A stretch of DNA of 41,980 nucleotides. It comes from Lachnospiraceae bacterium. GTDB lineage: Bacteria; Bacillota; Clostridia; Lachnospirales; Lachnospiraceae. A model generated the notes under the pieces. It did not search any database, was not told where the DNA came from, and saw nothing but the letters and a program-made list of their open reading frames with translations. Each line of letters opens with the position of its first letter. Positions within the stretch are counted from its first letter, which is position 1. The DNA lies in assembly GCA_021205565.1 (NCBI GenBank), contig JAJPXG010000093.1, positions 14,500-56,479 of the forward strand, given 5' to 3'. Made by a program: the position numbers and the translations under genes. This document shows positions 1 through 7,556 of the stretch, one piece after another.

Positions 1-607
1 GTTCCATGGCATGCCTGCCATAAAAACTAATCAGATCATACTTCCCGTAAAGGAAATCCAGGCAGGCGGACGCCGCTTTCTGTATGATCACAGCGTCCTG
101 CCCCTCGTTAGTAATCACCGCTGCACGGGTAATGATATCCTCCCCCTCAATCACGCCGTACAGCAGTTCCACACAGACGCCGCTCACAGAATCCTTTAAC
201 AGAATGGAGAGCGTCTGCGCCTCATCCTCATTGGCAAACGTCGCGGGCAGACCCCGAAGTGCATATTTACCGTTTCTGATTTCATGCGAGCAGTACCGCA
301 GGTCCACGCAGACCGTACCGTCGCCATTTTCTAAAACAAGCGCCGGATTTCTGTAGTCTCCCACCCCCAGCGTCGGATATTCCAAAGGGAGCGTGTCCAT
401 GGAATAGGTACGGTCACTGCCCACATCCGCCGGATTTCCGGAAAAAGCCCTGTCATGGAAGGTCAGAAGATAATCCAGGGCACCTTCCGCCTTCTTTCCA
501 TAATATAAATGAAGCAGTGCGCCGCGGGCATCCGCCTTCATCTGGTAGGTGGTATGTAAGGTCTGTAATGTAAAAATCCGTTCTTTTTCCTGAAAAATAA
601 TTGCCAT
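1..607 (-). CDS. alpha-galactosidase, GH36 family, N-terminal part (cut by window start)
   Basis: About 202 N-terminal residues are present; the rest lies beyond base 1. The N-terminal stretch (MAIIFQEKERIFTLQTLHT, then a segment HLYYGKKAEGALDY) matches the beta-sandwich start of GH36 alpha-galactosidases, which remove terminal alpha-galactose from melibiose, raffinose-type sugars or host glycans. No catalytic residue is inside the window, so the activity rests on N-terminal resemblance only. No signal peptide, so probably cytoplasmic. AAGGA sits about a dozen bases before the ATG. It is last of the readable genes in an operon behind a sugar ABC transporter, 24 bases after the second permease, which supports intracellular cleavage of an imported galactoside. 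Confidence 0.75.
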   Translation of the reverse strand, partial: MAIIFQEKERIFTLQTLHTTYQMKADARGALLHLYYGKKAEGALDYLLTFHDRAFSGNPADVGSDRTYSMDTLPLEYPTLGVGDYRNPALVLENGDGTVCVDLRYCSHEIRNGKYALRGLPATFANEDEAQTLSILLKDSVSGVCVELLYGVIEGEDIITRAAVITNEGQDAVIIQKAASACLDFLYGKYDLISFYGRHAME

Positions 608-631
608 GTTGTTTTCAATTCCTTTTTATAT

Positions 632-1468
632 TTATTTTACCGCGCCATTGACCACGCCGTTTAAAATCTGCTTCTGGCAGATCACATAGAAGATCAGAAT
701 CGGGATCAGCGCCAGCAGATAGGAAGCGAAAGCCAGGTTATAATTCGTTCCAAACTGCGACTGGAAATTCAACTGTGCGAGCGGCAGCGTATTTTCATCC
801 GAGCCGGCCATAATCACCAGAGGCGTCATCACGTCATTCCAGACTGACAGAGCTGTCAGAACCGCCACAGTGGCGTGCATGGGCCGCATGATCGGGAAAA
901 TAATCGTCCAGTAAGTCCGCCAGGTGGAAGCGCCGTCCACTCTGGCCGCCTCCTCCAGCGCAATCGGGATATTGACCAGATAGCCGGAATACAGCATGAT
1001 ATTCATGGGCATATAGAACACTACATACAATAGCACGACGCCGACCCAGTTGTCCAGCCCCATCTCAGCCGTCTGTTTGGCCAGAGGCATCATCAGAATG
1101 GCAAAGGGAACGAACATGCCGCTGACAATAAACAGGTAGACAAAGTTATAGAACCTGCTGCTCTTTTTATTTCTTCCCAGGGCATAGCCCATCAGGGAAT
1201 GCAGCACCACCGCCAGCACCACCGTGGAAACCGTGATTTTCAGGCTGTTGAAAAGAGAATGCCAGAAATCCGTGATTTCCATCGCCTCCTTAAAATTCTG
1301 CAGGCTCCAGGAGGCGGGCAGGGACAGAATCCCGCTGATCGAATTTGTCATTTCCGACGGCTGCTTAAAAGCAATCACCACTGTCATATACAGTGGGAAA
1401 ATAATGGTCGAGAGGCCCAGTATCAGAACCGTCATGGCGTCCCAGTTGCTTTTATGCCTGATTTTCAT
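632..1468 (-). CDS. sugar ABC transporter permease, MalG/MsmG type
   Basis: 278 residues with about six hydrophobic segments (first near residues 12-34). It carries the EAA loop that contacts the ATPase, LEEAARVDGAS at about 171-181 and ending IIFPIMRP near 196, as in carbohydrate-uptake family 1 permeases. It pairs with the upstream MalF-type permease: the stop of that gene and this ATG share one base (TAATG), so the two are translationally coupled. No ATPase gene is in the operon; these systems commonly use a shared MsmK-type ATPase encoded elsewhere. Substrate not readable from sequence; the GH36 gene downstream suggests an alpha-galactoside. Confidence 0.93.
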   Translation of the reverse strand: MKIRHKSNWDAMTVLILGLSTIIFPLYMTVVIAFKQPSEMTNSISGILSLPASWSLQNFKEAMEITDFWHSLFNSLKITVSTVVLAVVLHSLMGYALGRNKKSSRFYNFVYLFIVSGMFVPFAILMMPLAKQTAEMGLDNWVGVVLLYVVFYMPMNIMLYSGYLVNIPIALEEAARVDGASTWRTYWTIIFPIMRPMHATVAVLTALSVWNDVMTPLVIMAGSDENTLPLAQLNFQSQFGTNYNLAFASYLLALIPILIFYVICQKQILNGVVNGAVK

Positions 1469-2334
1469 TATAACTGCTCCTCCTTACTCGATGTAATCCG
1501 CATCTGGGTCACAGAAATGACCACGATGACAATGAAGAATACCACCGCATTGGCGCTCTGGAAGCCGAACTGGCCGCCGGACATACCGTTATTATAAATC
1601 AGATACGAAATGGACTCCGTACTCTGCGCCGGACCACCCTGGGTTAATGCCACGATCTGGTCGAAGACCATCAGGAAGTTTTTCACGCACAGCACCATGT
1701 TGATGGAGAAAAACGGGATAATTAACGGGAAGGTCAGGTAGCGAAACTGCTTTAATCCAGTCGCGCCGTCTAAGCCGCCCGCCTCATACACATCCTCCGG
1801 CACGGTCTGCAGGCCAGAAATATAAATAATGGTATTCATCGCCACAGACTGCCAGGCGCAGACGATCATGATACCAATCCAGGCGGTGCCGGTTCTTGAC
1901 AAAATACTGGTGCTGAGTGCCTCGCTGCCAATCATACTGCCGAGGGCCGGCAGAATATAAGTAAAGAAATAGTTGAAAATATAGCCGACCACCAGAGAGC
2001 CCAAAACATTAGGCAGAAAATATGCGCCCCTGAAAAAGCTCTTCGCCCGGATTTTGCTGTTTAAGCACAGCGCCAGCAGAAGGCTTATCACATTGACTAC
2101 GATGGTCGTGACAATGGCCAGCTTAAAGGTGAAGAGGTAGCTCTTTCCCACTCTCGCGTCCGAAAACAGGTCGATATAATTGCGCAGCCCCACCCAGTCG
2201 TAGCTGCCGTATCCTCTGAAATTGGTAAAGCTGTAAATCACGCCGCGAATCAGCGGGATTGTATTAAAGCAGACAAACAGCGCCAATATCGGGATGGTGA
2301 TCAGTAAAAAGGTCATTTTTCTATCATTTTTCAT
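1468..2334 (-). CDS. sugar ABC transporter permease, MalF/MsmF type
   Basis: 288 residues, about six membrane segments; the EAA loop is seen as VYEAGGLDGATGLKQF (about 182-197) followed by LTFPLIIP. This is the first permease of a carbohydrate uptake transporter, forming a heterodimer in the membrane with the next gene product. Start is ATG (MKNDRKMTF); the substrate-binding lipoprotein gene ends 23 bases upstream and the following permease overlaps it by one base, so all are one transcript. One standard glycine-rich EAA variant (EAGG instead of EAAR) is within the family range. Confidence 0.93.
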   Translation of the reverse strand: MKNDRKMTFLLITIPILALFVCFNTIPLIRGVIYSFTNFRGYGSYDWVGLRNYIDLFSDARVGKSYLFTFKLAIVTTIVVNVISLLLALCLNSKIRAKSFFRGAYFLPNVLGSLVVGYIFNYFFTYILPALGSMIGSEALSTSILSRTGTAWIGIMIVCAWQSVAMNTIIYISGLQTVPEDVYEAGGLDGATGLKQFRYLTFPLIIPFFSINMVLCVKNFLMVFDQIVALTQGGPAQSTESISYLIYNNGMSGGQFGFQSANAVVFFIVIVVISVTQMRITSSKEEQL

Positions 2335-2357
2335 TTCAATCCGCTCTCCTTTCCCGC

Positions 2358-3650
2358 TTACTCCTGCGAGGCCTCATAGTCCTGCACCATGCGGATGATA
2401 TCCCTGTTGTAACGCTGCCAGTTGGTGTCAAAATCCTTAAGGAAAGCATCCACGTCCTGCTCGATTAAGAAGGTCTGCAGCATGGCGTCCACGGACATTT
2501 CCGAAGGATAATAATGATCCTGGAAGTCAGTCATATTGCCGGACGCAATATAATCCGCCATGCCGTCCAGAATAGGCGATAAGGTAAAGTCGCCATTCTT
2601 GCAGGGGATGGCAGTCTGATCGTCTATGTACTGCTGGATATTTTCGTTTTCCATAAGGAAATCCAGTACCTCATAGGCCGCTTCCTTATTTTCACAGGCT
2701 TCCGTCACACAGAACATCAGGTCAATGCCAGAATTGAGCGTGTTGCCTTCCGCGTTATCATTAGCTGGGAGGACGAAGGAGCCGAGGTTTAAATCCGGAT
2801 TAACAGACAAAATCTGCGGCGCCGCGTAACTGCCGATCATGTACATAGCGGATTCTCCTCTGGCAAAGGCCGTGCAGGCGTCATTGTAACCGTAGGCAAA
2901 GGGGCCGCTCTCACCGTATTGTAAAAGTGTCAGATATTTTTCCGCGGTTTCGCGGTATTCCTCCGCAAATGTGGTCTCCCCGCGATTCACCTGTTTGGTC
3001 ACATCCGCATCGGACAGGCTCACCGCGATGGCGTTCCAGGGCGCCAGGCAGGTCCAGGTATCCTTATAGCCGAAGTAAAACGGCAAAATTCCTTCACCGG
3101 AAATATCCTCACACAGCGCGATTAACTCGTCCCATGTGGTCGGAATTTCCCAGCCATACTTCTCAAACAGATCAACATTATACAGAATACCGGCCGCGTT
3201 GGCCACATAAGGAACGCCGTAGGTTCCATCCACCGGCACAAATTCCAGGTTTTCCAGAATCTCCAGATACCCCTCGTTGACGTCCGCAAGACCCTCATAG
3301 TCGGATACATCCGCCAGAATACCAGCGTCCACGTAATAGGAATAGTTGATGTCGCCGCCAATCCCGATGATATCCGGGTAATCCTCCCGGATAAAACGGG
3401 TCTTTAAAATCGTGTTGGCATCGTTAGGCGAGCTGATTTTTAATTCAATGTCGTCATGCGTCGCGTTGAACTCCTCTTCAAGCGCCTCAAAATAATCCGC
3501 CGCCTCGGGCTTATACTGCACGATTTCGATCACGGTTTTCTCACTGTCTGAGCTGCCAGAGCAGCCGGTGAGCAAACCTGAGGCCAGGACAACTCCTGCG
3601 GCCACAAGCCCCAGGGATCGCCTCCTGTGTTTACCCCTCTCTGGTTTCAT
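2358..3650 (-). CDS. sugar ABC transporter substrate-binding lipoprotein
   Basis: 430 residues. A basic N-terminus (KHRRR), a hydrophobic stretch and the lipobox LLTGC give a lipoprotein with Cys30 as the lipidated residue, followed by a Ser/Asp linker. The rest has the size and character of family 1 extracellular solute-binding proteins (MalE/MsmE type): it captures an oligosaccharide outside the membrane and delivers it to the two permeases encoded next. Start ATG has AAAGGAG nine bases upstream. It heads the leftward operon and is divergent from the AraC regulator at 3999, the usual arrangement for a regulator controlling its neighbour transporter. Confidence 0.93.
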   Translation of the reverse strand: MKPERGKHRRRSLGLVAAGVVLASGLLTGCSGSSDSEKTVIEIVQYKPEAADYFEALEEEFNATHDDIELKISSPNDANTILKTRFIREDYPDIIGIGGDINYSYYVDAGILADVSDYEGLADVNEGYLEILENLEFVPVDGTYGVPYVANAAGILYNVDLFEKYGWEIPTTWDELIALCEDISGEGILPFYFGYKDTWTCLAPWNAIAVSLSDADVTKQVNRGETTFAEEYRETAEKYLTLLQYGESGPFAYGYNDACTAFARGESAMYMIGSYAAPQILSVNPDLNLGSFVLPANDNAEGNTLNSGIDLMFCVTEACENKEAAYEVLDFLMENENIQQYIDDQTAIPCKNGDFTLSPILDGMADYIASGNMTDFQDHYYPSEMSVDAMLQTFLIEQDVDAFLKDFDTNWQRYNRDIIRMVQDYEASQE

Positions 3651-3785
3651 AGCATTTCTCCTTTATTTTTTGATTTCCCGGGATTCAACATGGTTGATAA
3701 ACGCATTGTAACATGTCATTATGCTTGCAATAAATGGCTTGATATCGGTTGTTTTATGGATTTTTGCCGTTTTTTACTTCTATAC

Positions 3786-3815
3786 TTGAAGTCATGACGC
3801 ATTTTGGTATATAAT
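3786..3815 (+). promoter_or_regulatory. promoter for the AraC-family gene
   Basis: TTGAAG (3786-3791) and TATAAT (3810-3815) separated by 18 bases on the plus strand. Predicted transcript starts near 3822, giving an untranslated leader of about 175 bases that is filled by the structured element at 3825-3977. On the opposite strand only a weak promoter is seen for the transporter operon (TTATTG, 17 bases, TACAAT, around 3690-3720), which would suit dependence on an activator such as the divergent AraC protein. Confidence 0.55.
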
Positions 3816-3824
3816 GTCCGGACA

Positions 3825-3977
3825 GGGCAGAGGAAAATGAACAAAAGAGCGACTTTCGCGCTTGCGCGGACAGACGTGATTTTGTTCATTTGACGAGCGA
3901 AGCGAACTCGAAAAATCTTTGATTTTTCGAGTCTCTGCCCATTAGGATTCTACTGAGTTGGCATGACTCTAGCAGAA
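3825..3977 (+). other. multi-helix structured element in the AraC 5' leader
   Basis: A closing helix GGGCAGAG (3825-3832) pairs perfectly with CTCTGCCC (3933-3940). Inside it are two perfect 12-bp hairpins: 3835-3846 with 3880-3891 (its loop holds a smaller CGCGC/GCGCG hairpin at 3857-3868), and 3906-3917 with 3921-3932. The second stacks directly on the closing helix, forming a three-way junction. A fourth, imperfect hairpin follows (about 3945-3977, ATTCT...AGAAT), and the Shine-Dalgarno GGAGG comes about 12 bases later. It could be a cis-acting leader RNA or a dispersed mobile repeat; the sequence alone does not decide. Confidence 0.6.
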
Positions 3978-3998
3978 TTATTTTCCTGGAGGTGTTAA

Positions 3999-4853
3999 AT
4001 GAGCAATCTGATTTTTTCCGTCTTCCCCAGTGAAAACTTCGTGGACCTGGGCCTGTACCAGTTCGGCAGGGAGCAGTGCGACCCCTCCCACTCCTTCGGC
4101 CCCGCCGCCAGAAATCACTACCTCTTCCATTACTGCCTCTCCGGCACCGGCACCCTCTACGCCGACAACAGCAGGGGCGAGACCATCACCTACCAGGTCA
4201 GAAGCGGTCAGGGCTTCATGATTTTTCCCGGCCAGATCACGACCTATATCGCCGACCGCAATCTTCCCTGGGAATACACGTGGCTGGAATTTGACGGCCT
4301 GCGCGCCAAGGAATGCGTGGAGCTGGCAGGTTTAAGTCCGGACAATCCCGTCTTCAAAGCACGCAGCAAGGATACTGCCGAAGCGATGAAAAACGAGATG
4401 CTCTACATCGTTGAACACCGGGAGGAATCCCCCTTTCACCTGATCGGTCACCTGTATCTGTTCATCGACTTTTTCATGCGCGCCTCCGGCTCCATGCGCT
4501 TTGGCCAGGGCAGCACACTCAGGGATTTCTATGTCAAAGAAGCTCTCACCTACATCGAGCAGAATTTTCAGAACGCAATTACTGTGGAAGAGATCGCCGC
4601 GGTCTGCGGCCTGAACCGAAGTTATTTCGGAAAGATATTTCATGAAGCTACGGGAAAGTCCCCGCAGCAGTTTCTCATCTCCTACCGCATGACAAAGGCG
4701 GCGGAGCTCTTAAAACTGACAGATATGTCAGTGGCAGACACAGGAAATGCAGTCGGCTATCCAAACCAACTGCATTTCTCCAGAGCTTTTAAATCAGTAT
4801 ATGGGGTCTCCCCCAGGGAGTGGAGGAATAAAAACCGCCTGCGGCGGCAATGA
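3999..4853 (+). CDS. AraC-family transcriptional regulator with sugar-sensing cupin domain
   Basis: 284 residues. Residues about 20-110 form a cupin-like ligand-binding part (HYLFHYCLSGTGTLY, then a GQGFMIFPGQ segment); residues about 180-280 carry the paired helix-turn-helix of AraC proteins (ITVEEIAAVCGLNRSYFGKI, and the signature ending FSRAFKSVYGVSPREWR). Start ATG follows GGAGGTGTTAA. It is divergent from the transporter operon and convergent with the fucosidase gene, from which it is separated by only three bases, so it is the likely local activator of glycan use. Ligand unknown. The mRNA has a long structured leader. Confidence 0.92.
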   Translation: MSNLIFSVFPSENFVDLGLYQFGREQCDPSHSFGPAARNHYLFHYCLSGTGTLYADNSRGETITYQVRSGQGFMIFPGQITTYIADRNLPWEYTWLEFDGLRAKECVELAGLSPDNPVFKARSKDTAEAMKNEMLYIVEHREESPFHLIGHLYLFIDFFMRASGSMRFGQGSTLRDFYVKEALTYIEQNFQNAITVEEIAAVCGLNRSYFGKIFHEATGKSPQQFLISYRMTKAAELLKLTDMSVADTGNAVGYPNQLHFSRAFKSVYGVSPREWRNKNRLRRQ

Positions 4854-4856
4854 AAT

Positions 4857-7373
4857 TCAGAAAATCCTGCTGCTTGCTCCTGCTTTCACAAAAACCGGAA
4901 TCTTTCTTCCCTCATATATCACAACCGTCTGATAATCCGAGTCAGCATGGATCACCGCCTCTTTTAAGCTCCCCATCTCCCAGACCATGTCAAGGGAGGC
5001 GTTGCCGATCAGACGAAGTCCCCTGACAGAGCCACTCTCCCAGGCCTTTGGCAGAGCTGGCAAAAGCACAACAGAATCAATCCTGCACTGCGCCAGCATA
5101 TTGCAGATACCGGCGCAGACGCCGAAGTTGCCGTCAATCTGGAAGGGCGGATGCCTGTCAAATAAATTTGGATAGGTTGAGATTTCCAGGAGCTTTAAGA
5201 TATTCTCATACGCCTTCTCTCCGTCCCAGAGACTCGCCCAGAAATTGATAATCCAGGCCCGGCTCCAGCCGGTGTGACCGCCGCCGTTTGCGAGGCGTCT
5301 CTCCAGCGTTTTGCGGGCCGCCGCGGCAAGCTCAGGCGTCTGATCAGGCGTAATCTGCGTCCCCGGATAGAGCGCGAACAAATGCGAGATATGCCTGTGA
5401 CCAGGAGCCGTCTCCTCATAGTCCTCATTCCACTCCTGAAGCGTCCCATACCTTGAACTGATCTGATCCGGACGGAGTCTCTTCATACAGTTAGAAATAT
5501 CCGCCATCAGATCTGAAATATTCTCAACTCCCTCAATCCGATACTCTGCCGAATTCTGATAGCCCGCTGAAGTCTGCCCATAATCTCCCGGTATCTGTTC
5601 CTGGCCATCCGATACCTGCCTCTGTGCATCCAGCACCTGACCCTGCTCCTTCAAAATCTCCCACGCCACCAGGACATCGCCGAACAACTCCCGCAGAATC
5701 TGGTTGTCCATGGACGCTCCAATGCAGACGCAGGCGCTTTCTCCATCCGGCAGCCGATAGGAATTCTCCGGCGACACGGACGGATTGGTCGCCAGATAGC
5801 CGCCTTCTTCCGTCAGAAAATCCACGAAAAACAGCGCTGCCTCCGCCATCACTGGAAATGCTTTTTTCAAAAATCCTAAATCCCGCGTATACTGATAATG
5901 TGTCCACAGATGCGTACACAACCAGGCCGCGCCCATCACCCAGTACGAACCCGGATGCCAGATATCCTGAGGCGCAGTATCCGCGTGGATATCTGTATTA
6001 TGATGACAGACAAAGCCGCGGCAGCCGTACATTTCGCGCGCGGTTTTACGCCCATTCTCCCGCATCCTGAAAATCAGGTCAAAGAGCGGTTCATGACAAT
6101 CGCTTAAGTTACATGGCTCTGCCATCCAGTAATTCATTTCCGTATTGATATTGACCGTATATTTACTGTCCCATGGCGGATTCATGGAGGCGTTCCACAG
6201 CCCCTGCAGGGTGGCCGGCAGGCCGCCGGGCCGCGAACAGGAAATCATAAGATAGCGGCCGTAATCCATTAACAGACGGTCCAGCCCCGGATCCGTCCGG
6301 CCCTCCTTCACGGCTGCAAGGCGTAAATCCGTGGGCTCATCCTCATATCTCTCCTCGCCCTTAAGGGAAAACACAAACCGATCATACAGGGCACGGTAAT
6401 CCGTCTCATGCTCTGTTAACAGAGTCTCCCAGCCCTTCTCCATCGCGCTGTTCAGTCGTTTCTGCAGTTTATCCTGCACAAAGCTCTGCACTCTTACCTG
6501 ATATGACGTTTCCTCCTTCATTGAGAAGGTCCATTGCACCGGATTCGCCCTGCCCTTCTCACCGATCTCAGAGGCATCCGGCACCGTCAGGAATGCCGTT
6601 ATCTCATCTTCAGCATAATGCCAGGTTGTATCCGCCGTGAAATACAGGACTGCCTCCGAAGCATCCCTGATACAAAGGGTCTCTCCCACCACCTCTACAT
6701 TGCCGTCCTTCACCGAGGCGCGAAGCGCCATCGCGTATTCGCTGCCGCCTCTTCCCAGATTCCCGTGCAGATAAATTCCGTCGTCACAGAATTTTCCGAC
6801 TCCGTCAAAATTTTTCCCTCTGGTCAGTCTCACATAAAAGTTCAGCAGATCCGGTCCTTCGGCACAAAAACGCATGACCATGCAGTCCGCCGGCTTTGAA
6901 ATCAAGATCTCCCGCTGATAATGGGTCATACCGCTTTGAAACTCTGTCCGGCACATTGCGTCATACAGAGATAGGCTTCTCTCGTACGCTTCCACACCCT
7001 CCGCATCAAAATCCTTTTTGAAACGGCCGATCGTATCCACACACTTTCCACCGATGCCGTCAAAATAAAACTGCAGCTCGCCCAGCGTCTGGTACGGATG
7101 CATGCTGTCCGGGCAGCCTGCAAATGTCAGGTCCATCAGCGTTGCCGCCTCTCCCGGCTTTCCCTCGCGCAGAAGCTGCCTCACACGCGACAGCGCTTCC
7201 TTCGCGGCAGGATTACGCCGGTTCACGGAACCGCCATACCACATACTCTCCTCATTGACCTGAATGAGCTCTCTGTCCGTGCCGCCGTATATCATGGCGC
7301 CCAGCCTGCCGTTCCCCAACGGAAGCGCTTCCTCCCACTCCTTTGCCGGCTGTCTGTACCATAATCTGCTCAT
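4857..7373 (-). CDS. GH95 alpha-L-fucosidase (or alpha-L-galactosidase), cytoplasmic
   Basis: 838 residues, typical GH95 length. The N-terminal domain begins WYRQPAKEWEEALPLGNGRLG; the (alpha/alpha)6 catalytic part has the conserved NINTEMNYW (408-416), VSPENSY (Glu536, the expected general acid) and FQIDGNFG (Asp748), matching the catalytic Asn/Asn/Glu/Asp set known for Bifidobacterium AfcA. GH95 enzymes release alpha-1,2-linked fucose from host glycans or milk sugars; some prefer L-galactose. No signal peptide, so it acts on imported sugar. ATG is preceded by GGAGAAAGC. Odd point: residues about 578-618 are a Gln/Gly/Tyr-rich, low-complexity insertion between catalytic helices. Confidence 0.93.
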   Translation of the reverse strand: MSRLWYRQPAKEWEEALPLGNGRLGAMIYGGTDRELIQVNEESMWYGGSVNRRNPAAKEALSRVRQLLREGKPGEAATLMDLTFAGCPDSMHPYQTLGELQFYFDGIGGKCVDTIGRFKKDFDAEGVEAYERSLSLYDAMCRTEFQSGMTHYQREILISKPADCMVMRFCAEGPDLLNFYVRLTRGKNFDGVGKFCDDGIYLHGNLGRGGSEYAMALRASVKDGNVEVVGETLCIRDASEAVLYFTADTTWHYAEDEITAFLTVPDASEIGEKGRANPVQWTFSMKEETSYQVRVQSFVQDKLQKRLNSAMEKGWETLLTEHETDYRALYDRFVFSLKGEERYEDEPTDLRLAAVKEGRTDPGLDRLLMDYGRYLMISCSRPGGLPATLQGLWNASMNPPWDSKYTVNINTEMNYWMAEPCNLSDCHEPLFDLIFRMRENGRKTAREMYGCRGFVCHHNTDIHADTAPQDIWHPGSYWVMGAAWLCTHLWTHYQYTRDLGFLKKAFPVMAEAALFFVDFLTEEGGYLATNPSVSPENSYRLPDGESACVCIGASMDNQILRELFGDVLVAWEILKEQGQVLDAQRQVSDGQEQIPGDYGQTSAGYQNSAEYRIEGVENISDLMADISNCMKRLRPDQISSRYGTLQEWNEDYEETAPGHRHISHLFALYPGTQITPDQTPELAAAARKTLERRLANGGGHTGWSRAWIINFWASLWDGEKAYENILKLLEISTYPNLFDRHPPFQIDGNFGVCAGICNMLAQCRIDSVVLLPALPKAWESGSVRGLRLIGNASLDMVWEMGSLKEAVIHADSDYQTVVIYEGRKIPVFVKAGASSRIF

Positions 7374-7500
7374 CTGCTTTCTCCAATCTTCATATTCTCA
7401 CATGCTCGCACCCCGCACAGCCATCAAAATATGATATAAACGACCAAAGGGTTATACCATGGATTGCTTCGCACAAACTTAACCCGTACTTTATTCTTTC

Positions 7501-7556
7501 CATAAGGAACAATTCTTTCCGAAAAAGAAATCCTGAGCCGAATATCTTTCCTTATG
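7501..7556 (-). terminator. possible stem-loop at the end of feoAB
   Basis: CATAAGGAA (7501-7509) pairs with TTCCTTATG (7548-7556), the right arm overlapping the feoAB stop codon; an inner imperfect TTTCTT/AAAGAA pairing lies between. There is no good U-run after it, so it may protect or end the feo transcript only weakly. The rest of the 178-base gap to the fucosidase gene shows no convincing gene; TATAAC near 7455 is a possible -10 for the fucosidase but lacks a good -35. Confidence 0.3.

Noticed and set aside
1199..1597. Plus-strand frames opposite the permease genes
   Set aside because: They are antisense to two clearly conserved membrane proteins and rich in His/Arg/Gln as expected for shadow frames.
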